Shown piece after piece: positions 19,857-28,777 of a stretch of 43,064 nt of DNA. Under the pieces are notes generated by a model. The model saw only the letters and a program-made list of their open reading frames with translations, did not search any database and was not told the origin of the DNA. The stretch lies in assembly GCA_017421125.1 (NCBI GenBank), contig JAFOMZ010000254.1, forward strand, positions 1-43,064, in the 5' to 3' direction. Origin of the DNA: Solobacterium sp. (GTDB taxonomy: Bacteria > Bacillota_I > Bacilli_A > Erysipelotrichales > Erysipelotrichaceae). Both the position numbers and the translations under genes were made by a program. Positions within the stretch are counted from its first letter, which is position 1. Each line of letters starts with the position of its first letter.

Positions 19857-20960
19857 TTACCTCAGCAGTACAGGACTAGGATCCTGCGCAAAATTGTCCA
19901 GGCTGTATATGACATACAGGTCTGTGTTTTCATCGATCAGTCCGGATACCGGCGCATGCCAGTAACGGAGGTCGATGAGGATGATATGCTCATATTCCTG
20001 TACCAGGAACGGGACCAGGATATGGGAATAGGAGTCTTTGATGATCAGCGCGGTATTGCCTTTACCGTTGTCAGCGCTGATCTCTGTATAGGCGTGGTTT
20101 CCATCAACGTAGTATGTGTACTGGTCTTTTTCGGAAAGACGCTTCTCACTGTAAATGCTGTCGGTCTCTTCAGACTGGTCATAAACGACCCGGACATCAT
20201 ACTCTTCTGAGGGGACGATCCGGTAAAGATCGTCTGCTTCTGTCCAGAATGCGCCGGAACGGGAATACATGGTGCCCTTAAAGGAATCCGATACCTGTTC
20301 AAAGGTGAATGTTTCAGGCTCCTTATGCAGGACGTTTTCCGCGATCGCCCGGTAGCCGATCAGCGCGCCGTTATGATTCCAGTGGTGATCCGTCCTGAAA
20401 TAGACATCGTCAGCCTGACTGAGTTCTTCATCGATCCGGATGAAGTTCTGCAACGCCATCTGCTGTCCGATCTCATCCAGCAGGGCAGTCTGGTCAATGT
20501 CCCAGGCACCGCCCGGTCTGCTGTCCTTATCCATGTCTGCGGCAGTCGGCACCAGCAGGACATTTGCTTTAATGTCATTGTCCTGAGCGAACTTGTTGAC
20601 CGCATTGATATTCTGCGACAGTGTCTTCTGCGGATAGGAAGCGAACCTGCGGATCAGCTTTCCCTGTTTTCCGAAATAGACATCATTGTTTTCGATCGAA
20701 CCGGCTGCTTTTCTGGAAGCGGCCTTTGACTCGATCCAGAAATCACGGAAGATGAAATGATCCGAGAACCATGTCTCAAACTGTTCGTCATATTCCCCGT
20801 TGACCAGCGCGCTCATCGTGAGCTTTGGGGCAGGGGCGAGGGATCTGTTCTCATTTTCGGAGAACGTTTTCTTTTCCGAAAGCACGGAAGCACACGAAAG
20901 GACTCCGATATACGCGGAGAATACAGCGATACAGATCTTCTGCAGTGTCTTTTCTTTCAT
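19857..20960 (-). CDS. DHHW-family membrane-anchored protein, MBOAT partner
   Basis: The 367-residue protein has one N-terminal membrane anchor (residues 8-28) and an extracytoplasmic domain with the motif YFRTDHHWNHNGAL (DHHW at 191-194), as in AlgJ/AlgX-like SGNH proteins that work with MBOAT acyltransferases. The segment ALIIKDSYSHILVPFL fits the SGNH catalytic serine region. It is proposed to pass acyl groups from the MBOAT partner to a surface polysaccharide. It starts 10 bases after the MBOAT stop behind AAGGACA. Confidence 0.85.
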   Translation of the reverse strand: MKEKTLQKICIAVFSAYIGVLSCASVLSEKKTFSENENRSLAPAPKLTMSALVNGEYDEQFETWFSDHFIFRDFWIESKAASRKAAGSIENNDVYFGKQGKLIRRFASYPQKTLSQNINAVNKFAQDNDIKANVLLVPTAADMDKDSRPGGAWDIDQTALLDEIGQQMALQNFIRIDEELSQADDVYFRTDHHWNHNGALIGYRAIAENVLHKEPETFTFEQVSDSFKGTMYSRSGAFWTEADDLYRIVPSEEYDVRVVYDQSEETDSIYSEKRLSEKDQYTYYVDGNHAYTEISADNGKGNTALIIKDSYSHILVPFLVQEYEHIILIDLRYWHAPVSGLIDENTDLYVIYSLDNFAQDPSPVLLR

Positions 20961-20969
20961 AGTGTCCTT

Positions 20970-22364
20970 TCAGAAACGGAAATACAGGAACGGATTGTAG
21001 GTGGCGTCCACCATGAAACCCGTACAGATAAACAGAACGAACAGGATCAGCAGCGGTTCGAGACGGCGCAGCTTTGTCGCGTGCACCTTCGCAAAGATGT
21101 TCTTCGGAAGATAAGTCGAACCGATCAGGCAGCTGATCAGCAGCACAGCGTTGTTCCTGAGATAGTAAACAGTCAGGCCGTCAGCGAATCTGCCGGAAGC
21201 GCCGAACATCATGCCGAAGTACCGGATCAGTTCACGGAAATCGGTGAACGCGAACAGTACCCAGGCAAGCAGGAATACGAAACATGTATACAGCCTGCTG
21301 AGCCAGCCGGGTGCTTTCTGCAGATGCTCAAGCAGGAACATTTTCTCGATGATCAGGATGATCCCGTAGAACAGACCCCAGAGAATGAAGTTCCAGGATG
21401 CCCCGTGCCACATACCGGTCAGGAACCATACGATCAGGATATTGAGGATCTGACGGGACAGACCGCGGCGGTTGCCGCCAAGGGGAATATATACGTAATC
21501 ACGGAACCAGAAGGAGAGGGTCATATGCCATCTGCGCCAGAACTCCGTGACTGATGAGGAGGTGTAAGGATGGTCGAAGTTTTCCGGGAAGTCGAACCCG
21601 AGCATGTGTCCGAGTCCGATCGCCATGTCGGAATATCCGCTGAAGTCATAATAGATCTGGAACGCAAACGCGATGATGCCGAGCCATGCGGTCAATACTG
21701 ACTGCTGGCTGTCCGCAAGCACGGCGATCTCTTCGTAGACCTGGCCGATATTGTTGGCAAGCAGTACTTTTTTCGCCAGTCCGCAGAGGAATCTGCGGAT
21801 ACCCTTGGCGAACTTTGCCGTGCTGATGGTACGGCTGTCCAGCTGCTTGTCGATGTCGGTATAGCGGACGATCGGTCCGGCGATCAGCTGGGGGAACATC
21901 GTGACATAGGCGCCGAAGCTCACCAGGCTCTTCTGGGGATCCGTCTGTTTTCTGTACAGGTCGATCGGATAGGACATCGTCTGGAATGTATAAAAGCTGA
22001 TGCCGATCGGCAGTGCGATATTGAGCGTACTCAGGTTCAGGCCGAGCAGGTTCAGGTTGCGGATCACAAAGTCGGCGTATTTGAAGAAACCCAAAAGCAG
22101 CAGGTTGAACGCGATGCAGAGCTTCAGCCACAGGAATGATCGCTTGCGGTCTGAATCCCTGTAGCGGGCGATCTGCTTCCCGAAGAGCCAGTTGATCACG
22201 ATGGACGATATCATGACCAGAACATATACCGGCTCGCCCCATCCATAGAAGAACAATGATACGATCAGCAGTACCAGGTTGCGCCATTTCATCGGCACGC
22301 AGAAATAAGCCAGCAGAACGGCCGGCAGATATGCGTACAGGAATGTGAGGCTGCTGAATACCAT
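20970..22364 (-). CDS. MBOAT-family O-acyltransferase (AlgI/PatA/DltB-like)
   Basis: The 464-residue protein has ten or more membrane segments. It has the MBOAT hallmarks: PIGISFYTFQTMSYPIDLYR, PQLIAGPIVRY, TEFWRRWHMTLSFWFRDYVYIPLGGNR (His280) and the catalytic histidine in TGMWHGASWNFILWG (His320). It moves acyl groups across the membrane for O-acylation of a surface polymer; the neighbouring DHHW protein is the expected partner. No dlt genes are near, so this is not the teichoic acid D-alanylation operon. GGAGG lies 6 bases before ATG 22364. Confidence 0.93.
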   Translation of the reverse strand: MVFSSLTFLYAYLPAVLLAYFCVPMKWRNLVLLIVSLFFYGWGEPVYVLVMISSIVINWLFGKQIARYRDSDRKRSFLWLKLCIAFNLLLLGFFKYADFVIRNLNLLGLNLSTLNIALPIGISFYTFQTMSYPIDLYRKQTDPQKSLVSFGAYVTMFPQLIAGPIVRYTDIDKQLDSRTISTAKFAKGIRRFLCGLAKKVLLANNIGQVYEEIAVLADSQQSVLTAWLGIIAFAFQIYYDFSGYSDMAIGLGHMLGFDFPENFDHPYTSSSVTEFWRRWHMTLSFWFRDYVYIPLGGNRRGLSRQILNILIVWFLTGMWHGASWNFILWGLFYGIILIIEKMFLLEHLQKAPGWLSRLYTCFVFLLAWVLFAFTDFRELIRYFGMMFGASGRFADGLTVYYLRNNAVLLISCLIGSTYLPKNIFAKVHATKLRRLEPLLILFVLFICTGFMVDATYNPFLYFRF

Positions 22365-22386
22365 AGAGATCCTCCAAAGCCTTCTT

Positions 22387-22414
22387 ATTATATCAAGTTT
22401 TATAGTGTGTAAAA
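22387..22414 (-). promoter_or_regulatory. Probable promoter of the MBOAT operon
   Basis: On the minus strand TTTTAC (22414-22409) and TATAAT (22392-22387) are 16 bases apart, about 22 bases before the MBOAT start. The -10 is perfect and the -35 weak. Confidence 0.5.
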
Positions 22415-22457
22415 CCCCTGATTGACGCACCTGATTGGTATACAAATCCGTCTGGTA

Positions 22458-22486
22458 TTGCAAACAAAGTTTTCAGGAATTAAAAT
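22458..22486 (+). promoter_or_regulatory. Promoter of the nucleoside ABC transporter operon
   Basis: TTGCAA (22458-22463) and TAAAAT (22481-22486) are separated by exactly 17 bases, 37 bases before the lipoprotein ATG. AGGAGGA lies directly before the start. Confidence 0.7.
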
Positions 22487-22522
22487 ATTTTTATAGGCAC
22501 TGACAGTGCGAGGAGGAAAGAA

Positions 22523-23704
22523 ATGAAGAAGTTCGTTTCACTGTTACTGGCTGGTCTTACAGCAGTCAGTATGGCAGCCTGCTCTTCCGGCGGCGGATCA
22601 ACACCTGCACCTGATGCAGGCAATACGCCGAAAGAAACAGCAGAAGCTGCACCCGCTGAAGAAACATCAGCAGAAATCAAAGTAGCGATGATCACTGACT
22701 ATGGTGACATTACCGACCAGTCTTTCAACCAGACAACATATGAAGCAGCTAAGGCTTACTGCGACAGCAACGGCCTGGCCTTCACATACTACAAGCCTGC
22801 CGGAGACAGCACAGCTGAACGTGAAGCTATGATCGATAAGGCAGTCGCTGACGGATACAACGTACTCGTTATGCCCGGCTTTGCATTTGCTGAGGCAATT
22901 GCCGGTACAGTTGACATGTATCCCGATGTCAAATATGTTGCGCTTGACGTATCTGAATTTGACCTGAACAGCTATGGTCTGACAGAGATGCCCGAAAACC
23001 TCTTCTCCGCAGTTTACCAGGAAGAGATCGCCGGTTATTTCGCTGGCCAGGCAGCAGTCAAACTCGGATATGAAAAACTCGGATTCCTCGGCGGCATGGC
23101 TGTTCCTGCAGTTATCCGTTATGGTTACGGCTTCGTTCAGGGCGCTGACGATGCAGCAGCTGAACTGGGCAAGACAGTTGATATCAAATACGCTTACGGC
23201 AACCAGTTCTATGGCGACGCTGACATCACAGCAGCTATGGACACATGGTATGGCGCAGGCACAGAAGTAGTCTTCGCTTGCGGCGGCGGTATCTACACAT
23301 CCGCAGTTGACGCAGCTAAGAAGGTCGGCGCTAAGGTTATCGGCGTTGACGTTGACCAGGCTGGCGTTATCAAGGCTTATGCTGAAGAAGACGGCATGAC
23401 AGTTACATCCGCTATGAAAGGTCTGGCAGCTACAGTTAATTCCGTTCTTTCTGCTATCAAAGACGGCAGCTGGGCAACATACAGCGGACAGATCCAGAAT
23501 CTGGGACTGGTTTCCGGTACAGATCCGGCTGTGAACTATGTCGGTCTGCCTTCCAGCACACAGTGGGCTGATGGATTCACAGAGGCTGATTACAACAAGC
23601 TGGTCGCTGATGTATTCTCCGGAGCAATTACTGTTTCCAACGATACAGCAGCTGAACCTGAAACAACAAATGCGAATGTTGACTACCAGGGCAACATCAA
23701 GTAA
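22523..23704 (+). CDS. BMP-family nucleoside-binding lipoprotein
   Basis: The 393-residue protein has a lipoprotein signal MKKFVSLLLAGLTAVSMAAC with the lipidated Cys20, a Ser/Gly/Pro/Glu linker to about residue 50, and a BMP (PnrA-like) domain from KVAMITDYGDITDQSFNQTTYEAAK. Hallmarks include VLVMPGFAFAEAI, YVALDV, YFAGQAAVKLG, FLGGMAVPAVIRYGYGFVQGA, VVFACGGGIYTSAVDAA and VIGVDVDQA. It captures nucleosides outside the membrane and delivers them to the permease encoded downstream. Codon use is biased to GCA, GCT and ACA, unlike its neighbours, as expected for a highly expressed gene. A terminator separates it from the ATPase gene. Confidence 0.95.
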   Translation: MKKFVSLLLAGLTAVSMAACSSGGGSTPAPDAGNTPKETAEAAPAEETSAEIKVAMITDYGDITDQSFNQTTYEAAKAYCDSNGLAFTYYKPAGDSTAEREAMIDKAVADGYNVLVMPGFAFAEAIAGTVDMYPDVKYVALDVSEFDLNSYGLTEMPENLFSAVYQEEIAGYFAGQAAVKLGYEKLGFLGGMAVPAVIRYGYGFVQGADDAAAELGKTVDIKYAYGNQFYGDADITAAMDTWYGAGTEVVFACGGGIYTSAVDAAKKVGAKVIGVDVDQAGVIKAYAEEDGMTVTSAMKGLAATVNSVLSAIKDGSWATYSGQIQNLGLVSGTDPAVNYVGLPSSTQWADGFTEADYNKLVADVFSGAITVSNDTAAEPETTNANVDYQGNIK

Positions 23705-23729
23705 CCGCGCACTGAAAATTTCGTGAAAT

Positions 23730-23763
23730 AGACCGGTCAATCTTTCAACGGCCGGTCTTTTTT
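23730..23763 (+). terminator. Internal terminator between binding-protein and ATPase genes
   Basis: AGACCGG (23730-23736) and CCGGTCT (23752-23758) form a 7-bp stem with a 15-base loop, followed by six T. No promoter is seen before the ATPase gene, so partial read-through probably sets an excess of lipoprotein over the other subunits. Confidence 0.85.
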
Positions 23764-23806
23764 AATATAATTTAATGAGAATATCATGGAGGGAGGACGA
23801 TAATTT

Positions 23807-25345
23807 ATGGATACGCCATATGCTATCGAGATGCTCAATATCACGAAACGCTTTCCCGGAATTATCGCAAACGATAATATAACCCTTCAGCTGAAACGGG
23901 GGGAGATCCATGCGCTCCTGGGCGAAAACGGTGCCGGCAAGTCAACTTTGATGTCGGTACTGTTCGGCCTGTATCAGGCGGAAGAAGGTATTATCAAGAA
24001 AGACGGAAAGGTCGTATCGATTAAAAACCCGAATGATGCCAATGACCTTGGCATCGGAATGGTACATCAGCACTTCAAGCTCGTACAGTGCTTCACGGTC
24101 CTGGAAAACATCATTCTCGGTGTGGAAACAACGAAGAACGGTATCCTGCAGAAGGACGAAGCGAGAAAGAAGGTCATGGCACTTTCCGAGAAGTACGGAC
24201 TGATGGTTGACCCCGACGCGCTGATCCAGGATATCACGGTCGGCATGCAGCAGAGGACCGAGATCCTGAAGATGCTTTACCGCGACAACGAGATCCTGAT
24301 CTTTGATGAACCGACAGCTGTCCTGACACCTCAGGAGATCGCCGAACTGATGCAGATCATGAAGAACCTGGCAAAGGAAGGCAAATCCATCCTGTTCATT
24401 TCCCATAAGCTGAACGAGATCATGGAAGTTGCCGACAGGTGCACGGTATTGAGGCGCGGCAAGTACATCGGTACGGTCGATATCAAGGATACGACGCAGG
24501 AAGAACTGTCACGCATGATGGTCGGCAGAGATGTACAGCTTGTCGTTGAAAAGGGACCCGCACATCCGGGTGAAGTCGTCCTGGATATCAGGAATATGAC
24601 GGTCGCTTCCAAGGTGCACAACAATAACGCGGTCAAGAACGTTTCCCTGCAGGTCAGATCCGGCGAGATCGTATGTATCGCGGGTATCGACGGTAACGGC
24701 CAGACAGAGTTCGTATACGGACTTTCCGGTCTGGAACCGCTCGTCAGCGGTACGATCACGATGCTGGGCAAGGATATCACCCGTGCCACGATCCGTGAAC
24801 GCGCGGCAGATATGAGCCATATTCCGGAAGACAGGCACAAGCACGGTCTGGTCCTGGACTATTCCCTGGAATACAACATCGTTCTGCAGAGATACTGGCA
24901 GCCTGAATTCACGAAGAACGGCTTCCTGGACCAGAAGGCGATCAGAAACTATGCGGAACGACTGATCGAAGAGAACGACGTCCGTTCTGGACAGGGTGCG
25001 ATCACAACGACGCGCGCTATGTCGGGCGGCAACCAGCAGAAAGCGATCATCGCCCGTGAGATCGACAAGAAACACGAACTGCTGCTGGCGGTACAGCCGA
25101 CCAGAGGCCTGGATGTCGGTGCGATCGAGACCGTTCACAGAAATCTGATCCGTGAACGTGACAGCGGAAAAGCAGTCCTGCTGATCTCGCTGGAACTGGA
25201 AGAAGTCATGAACGTTGCTGACAGGATCCTCGTTATGTATGAAGGAGAGATCGTCGGTGACCTTGATCCGAAACAGATCACAGTTGAAGAGCTCGGCCTT
25301 TACATGGCCGGTGCAAAACGCAATACGGTTAAGGAGGGCGCGTAA
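23807..25345 (+). CDS. Nucleoside ABC transporter, double ATP-binding protein (NupO-like)
   Basis: The 512-residue protein has two ABC domains. The first (about 1-240) has Walker A GENGAGKS at 39-46, the Q-loop region MVHQHFKL and Walker B LIFDEPTAVL. The second (about 255-500) has a weakened Walker A GIDGNGQTE, signature MSGGNQQK and the atypical Walker B LLLAVQPTRGLD. This asymmetric pattern is standard for sugar/nucleoside class importers (RbsA, NupO). GGAGGGAGG precedes the start by about 10 bases. It powers the two permeases encoded next. Confidence 0.95.
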   Translation: MDTPYAIEMLNITKRFPGIIANDNITLQLKRGEIHALLGENGAGKSTLMSVLFGLYQAEEGIIKKDGKVVSIKNPNDANDLGIGMVHQHFKLVQCFTVLENIILGVETTKNGILQKDEARKKVMALSEKYGLMVDPDALIQDITVGMQQRTEILKMLYRDNEILIFDEPTAVLTPQEIAELMQIMKNLAKEGKSILFISHKLNEIMEVADRCTVLRRGKYIGTVDIKDTTQEELSRMMVGRDVQLVVEKGPAHPGEVVLDIRNMTVASKVHNNNAVKNVSLQVRSGEIVCIAGIDGNGQTEFVYGLSGLEPLVSGTITMLGKDITRATIRERAADMSHIPEDRHKHGLVLDYSLEYNIVLQRYWQPEFTKNGFLDQKAIRNYAERLIEENDVRSGQGAITTTRAMSGGNQQKAIIAREIDKKHELLLAVQPTRGLDVGAIETVHRNLIRERDSGKAVLLISLELEEVMNVADRILVMYEGEIVGDLDPKQITVEELGLYMAGAKRNTVKEGA

Positions 25346-26479
25346 ATGAACGGAAAAGACAGCTTCTTCAGGCGCCCGGGTGTCCAGACATTCCTGTCAT
25401 CGATCATCTGCGTGGTGTTCGGACTCCTGCTTGGATACATCATCCTGCTTCTGATCAACGCGAAGGGCGCTTCCGCGGGGATCGTAACACTTCTGAAAAA
25501 CTATATGAACTATCCGACCAGACCTGCCCAGATGAAGTATCTCGGCAATACGCTGGTCAAAATGGCTCCGCTGCTGATGTGCGCACTGTCGATCTGCTTC
25601 TGCTATAAGGCAGGTCTGTTCAACATCGGCGCAGCCGGCCAGTATGTCGTCGGTGCAGGTGCCTGCCTCTATGGAGCGCTTTCACTCAAGCTTCCGTGGA
25701 TCGCTTGTCTGCTCTTCAGTATCGTGATCGGTGCCCTGTGGGGAATGATCGTCGGAGCGCTGAAAGCCTACCTGAACGTCAACGAAGTTATTTCCGGCAT
25801 CATGCTGAACTGGATCGGTCTGTATCTGGTCAACATGTCACTGGCTCCCGTCAAGGAACTGGCAAGCCCGTACACACAGAAGGTCGCTGCGGTCAATAAA
25901 GCGGCGCTCCTGCCGAGCATGGGACTGAGCAGTCTCTTCTCAAAGAACCAGTATGTCACCATCGCGATCCCGCTTTCCATCCTGACAGCGATCGTATTGT
26001 GGGTGGTTCTGAACAAGACTGCCTTCGGATATGAACTGAAAGCGACCGGCTACAACAAGGAAGCTTCCAGATATGCCGGCATGCGTGAAAAGCGCAACAT
26101 CATCATTACGCTCATGATCGGCGGTGCCCTGGCAGGGACCGGCGCGGCATTCCTCTATCTGACAGGATTTGAAGAATGGTCGGTCACACAGTCATCCGTT
26201 CCGGGAATGGGCTTCAACGGCATTGCGGCAACGTTCCTCGGCGGTCTGAGCCCGATCGGAACCATCTTCGCATCCTACTTTATCCAGCACATCACCAGCG
26301 GCGGCGCATATCTGGATAAAGCCATCTATCCGTCCCAGATCTCCGATCTGATCATCGCGCTGATCATCTATCTGTGCGGCTTCGTCCTGTTCTTCAAGAC
26401 AGTCATGAACAGCAGACGTCCCGCTAAGGTGACGAGCAACGCAAATGATACGGAAAAGAAAGGAGGCAAAGCACAATGA
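25346..26479 (+). CDS. Nucleoside ABC transporter permease (NupP-like)
   Basis: The 377-residue membrane protein belongs to the BPD_transp_2 family: about ten hydrophobic segments, with NIGAAGQYVVGAGACLYG near residue 94, NEVISGIMLNWIGLYLVN near 148, the coupling-helix region ATGYNKEASRYAGM near 235 and PGMGFNGIAATFLGGLSPIGT near 292. The start is one base after the ATPase stop, behind AAGGAGGG. The stop overlaps the next permease (ATGA). It forms half of the transmembrane channel. Confidence 0.94.
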   Translation: MNGKDSFFRRPGVQTFLSSIICVVFGLLLGYIILLLINAKGASAGIVTLLKNYMNYPTRPAQMKYLGNTLVKMAPLLMCALSICFCYKAGLFNIGAAGQYVVGAGACLYGALSLKLPWIACLLFSIVIGALWGMIVGALKAYLNVNEVISGIMLNWIGLYLVNMSLAPVKELASPYTQKVAAVNKAALLPSMGLSSLFSKNQYVTIAIPLSILTAIVLWVVLNKTAFGYELKATGYNKEASRYAGMREKRNIIITLMIGGALAGTGAAFLYLTGFEEWSVTQSSVPGMGFNGIAATFLGGLSPIGTIFASYFIQHITSGGAYLDKAIYPSQISDLIIALIIYLCGFVLFFKTVMNSRRPAKVTSNANDTEKKGGKAQ

Positions 26480-27417
26480 CATTACTGATCCAGTACACTT
26501 TGATCTTCGCCTCCGTACTCCTGCTGGTAGCGCTCGGCGGATGCTTCTCGGAACATTCCGGCGTCATCAATCTCGGTCTTGAAGGCATCATGGTACTCGG
26601 TGCCCTGGGCGGAGCACTCGCTATGAAATATGTGCCCAGCTCCGTACCTGCAGTCGTCATGATCTTTGTTGTATCACTGTGCGCGATCCTCATGGGCATG
26701 CTGTATTCAGCACTGCTCGGTGTTGCGGCGATCCATTTCAAAGCTGACCAGACACTGATCGGAACAGCTATGAACATCATGTCCACAGCTGCCGCTACCG
26801 TCATCGTCAAGGCGATCAACGTTGCGGAAAATCCCGACAACATCTCCTCAGCCATTACTTATACAGGCGCCCGTGCCGCATTTACGGTCAGGCTCGGAAA
26901 CTTTGAATTCAACTGGTTCATCCTGATCGCGGTATGCGCACTGATCATTTCCAACATCGTGCTTTATTACACAAGATTCGGTCTCCGTCTGATGGCGTGC
27001 GGTGAAAATCCGCAGGCAGCCGACTCGGTAGGCATCAACGTATACAAGATGCGCTGGGCAGGCGTCCTGATCTCAGGTCTTCTGGGCGGACTGGGCGGAA
27101 TCGTCTATATCACTGCAGGCGTCTCAGAATGGAAATTCGAGGTCGGTGTTGCCGGATTCGGCTTCCTGGCCCTGGCAGTCATGATCTTCGGTCAATGGAA
27201 ACCGAAGCGTATCGCACTGGCAGCTCTGCTCTTCGGATTCTTCAGAGCACTGTCAAACGTGTATACAGGCTTCCCTTTCCTGGCTGCGCTCAACATTCCG
27301 AGTACCGTCTACAACATGTTCCCGTACATCATCTCACTGATCGTACTGGCATTTACATCGAGGAACTCCGCTGCGCCTAAGGCAGAGGGAATTCCTTACG
27401 ACAAAGGATCCAGATAA
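26476..27417 (+). CDS. Nucleoside ABC transporter permease (NupQ-like)
   Basis: The 313-residue permease has eight or nine hydrophobic segments, with GCFSEHSGVINLGLEGIMVLGALGG near residue 23, ADQTLIGTAMNIMSTA, and the coupling region ACGENPQAADSVGINVYKMRWAG near 177, as in NupQ/BPD_transp_2 proteins. It pairs with the preceding permease. AGGAGG lies about 10 bases before the start. A terminator follows the stop at once. Confidence 0.94.
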   Translation: MTLLIQYTLIFASVLLLVALGGCFSEHSGVINLGLEGIMVLGALGGALAMKYVPSSVPAVVMIFVVSLCAILMGMLYSALLGVAAIHFKADQTLIGTAMNIMSTAAATVIVKAINVAENPDNISSAITYTGARAAFTVRLGNFEFNWFILIAVCALIISNIVLYYTRFGLRLMACGENPQAADSVGINVYKMRWAGVLISGLLGGLGGIVYITAGVSEWKFEVGVAGFGFLALAVMIFGQWKPKRIALAALLFGFFRALSNVYTGFPFLAALNIPSTVYNMFPYIISLIVLAFTSRNSAAPKAEGIPYDKGSR

Positions 27418-27420
27418 GGA

Positions 27421-27448
27421 AGGTGCAGGCATGCCTGCACTTTCTTTT
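27421..27448 (+). terminator. Rho-independent terminator
   Basis: GTGCAGGC (27423-27430) and GCCTGCAC (27433-27440) form a perfect 8-bp palindromic stem; TTTCTTTT follows. It ends the nucleoside transporter operon. Confidence 0.85.
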
Positions 27449-27490
27449 CGCCTTTCCGGATGTTAGAATAGCGCCATTGAGGGTGAAATT

Positions 27491-28696
27491 ATGAAACGCA
27501 GTTTTCCGTATATCAGGATCACAAAGAAACAGGAAAAAACAGTTCAGACCGGTCATCCGTGGATCTATGAGGATGAGATCACGGAGCAGTCTGAGCAGAT
27601 CGAAAACGGTTCGATCGTTGATGTGTTCGGTTCAAAGGGACAGTACCTGGGCAGCGGTCTTTATTCCGCTGAATCTAAGATCAAAGTGCGCATCCTTTCC
27701 CGGAACGCGAATGAGACATTCACGGATGCCTTTTTTGAACGCAGGGTCCGGTATGCTGTCAGCTACCGGCATGATGTCATGGAAGCAGACTGGAATGCCT
27801 GCAGGCTGATCCATGGGGAAGCGGACGGACTGCCCGGACTGACGGTTGACCGATATGAAAACATTCTTGTCAGCGAAGTGCTCTCATACGGAATGGATCA
27901 GCGGAAAGATGTGATCTATCAGGCACTGAAAAAGGAACTGGCTTCCTACGGTGTCAGGATCGACGGTATCTATGAGCGCAATGAAGGCGCGCTGAGGAAG
28001 CGTGAAGGCCTGGAACAGTATAAAGGCTGGTACGGCCAACCGGCTGAACCGGTCCTTGAGATTACGGAGAATGGCATCAGGTATCTCGTCGATGTCGAGA
28101 ACGGACAGAAAACAGGTTTCTTCCTGGACCAGAAATACAACCGCAGGGTGATCCGTACACTCGCAAAGGGAAGGACTGTCCTGGACTGCTGCATGCATAT
28201 CGGGACGTTTGCGCTCAATGCGGCAGCCGCCGGAGCGGCGTCTGTCAGGGCGGTGGATATTTCCGATACAGCCATCGCAAGCGCAAAAGAGAATGCTGAG
28301 CGCAACGGCCTGTCTAACGTGATGGACTTTGTCCAGGCTGATGTATTCGATTTCCTGAAGAATGCCCTGGATGTACATGAACACTATGACATGATCATTC
28401 TCGACCCGCCTGCATTCACCAAAAGCAGGAAGACCTATGACAACGCGTACCAGGGATATCTGAGAATGAATACGATGGCCATGCGCATCCTGCCAAGGGG
28501 CGGATACCTTGCAACAGCTTCCTGTTCGCATTTCATGCCGACGGATTCATTCCGGAAAATGCTGTCGGAAGCAGCCCTTCAGGCAGGTGTCAGCCTGCGC
28601 CTCATTGAAGAACGTCATGCCGGATTTGACCATCCTGTCATGATGGGCATTCCTGAAACAGAATATCTGAAATTTTTCATACTGCAGATCATTTAA
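27491..28696 (+). CDS. rlmI: PUA-domain class I SAM-dependent rRNA methyltransferase (RlmI-like)
   Basis: The 401-residue protein has an N-terminal PUA domain (about 5-85) with HPWIYEDEI, a linker domain with RLIHGEADGLPGLTVDRY, and a methyltransferase domain: KTGFFLDQKYNRR, motif I VLDCCMHIGTFALNAAAAGA, DISDTAIASAKENAERN and the catalytic LDPPAFTKS. This matches RlmI, which makes 5-methylcytidine in 23S rRNA. Motif I is unusual in having CCMHIG where CFSYTG is common. GAGGGTG lies 6 bases upstream. It is transcribed alone or with the CarD-like gene. Confidence 0.92.
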   Translation: MKRSFPYIRITKKQEKTVQTGHPWIYEDEITEQSEQIENGSIVDVFGSKGQYLGSGLYSAESKIKVRILSRNANETFTDAFFERRVRYAVSYRHDVMEADWNACRLIHGEADGLPGLTVDRYENILVSEVLSYGMDQRKDVIYQALKKELASYGVRIDGIYERNEGALRKREGLEQYKGWYGQPAEPVLEITENGIRYLVDVENGQKTGFFLDQKYNRRVIRTLAKGRTVLDCCMHIGTFALNAAAAGAASVRAVDISDTAIASAKENAERNGLSNVMDFVQADVFDFLKNALDVHEHYDMIILDPPAFTKSRKTYDNAYQGYLRMNTMAMRILPRGGYLATASCSHFMPTDSFRKMLSEAALQAGVSLRLIEERHAGFDHPVMMGIPETEYLKFFILQII

Positions 28697-28743
28697 AAAA
28701 GGGTACGTTATGCGTTTGGGGGTACGAAATCCGTCACTTTTAT

Positions 28744-28751
28744 GCTAAAAT
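28744..28751 (+). promoter_or_regulatory. Extended -10 promoter of the CarD-like gene
   Basis: TGCTAAAAT (28743-28751) is an extended -10 one base from TGNTATAAT, 27 bases before the ATG. No clear -35 is seen, which is acceptable for an extended -10. Confidence 0.5.
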
Positions 28752-28777
28752 TTAAGTGGACATGGAGGTGATGGCAC

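Noticed and set aside
22667..23740. A 357-codon open frame antisense to the BMP lipoprotein gene
   Set aside because: It is Cys/Val/Ser-rich with no domain and is explained by the GCA/GCT/ACA codon bias of the true gene.
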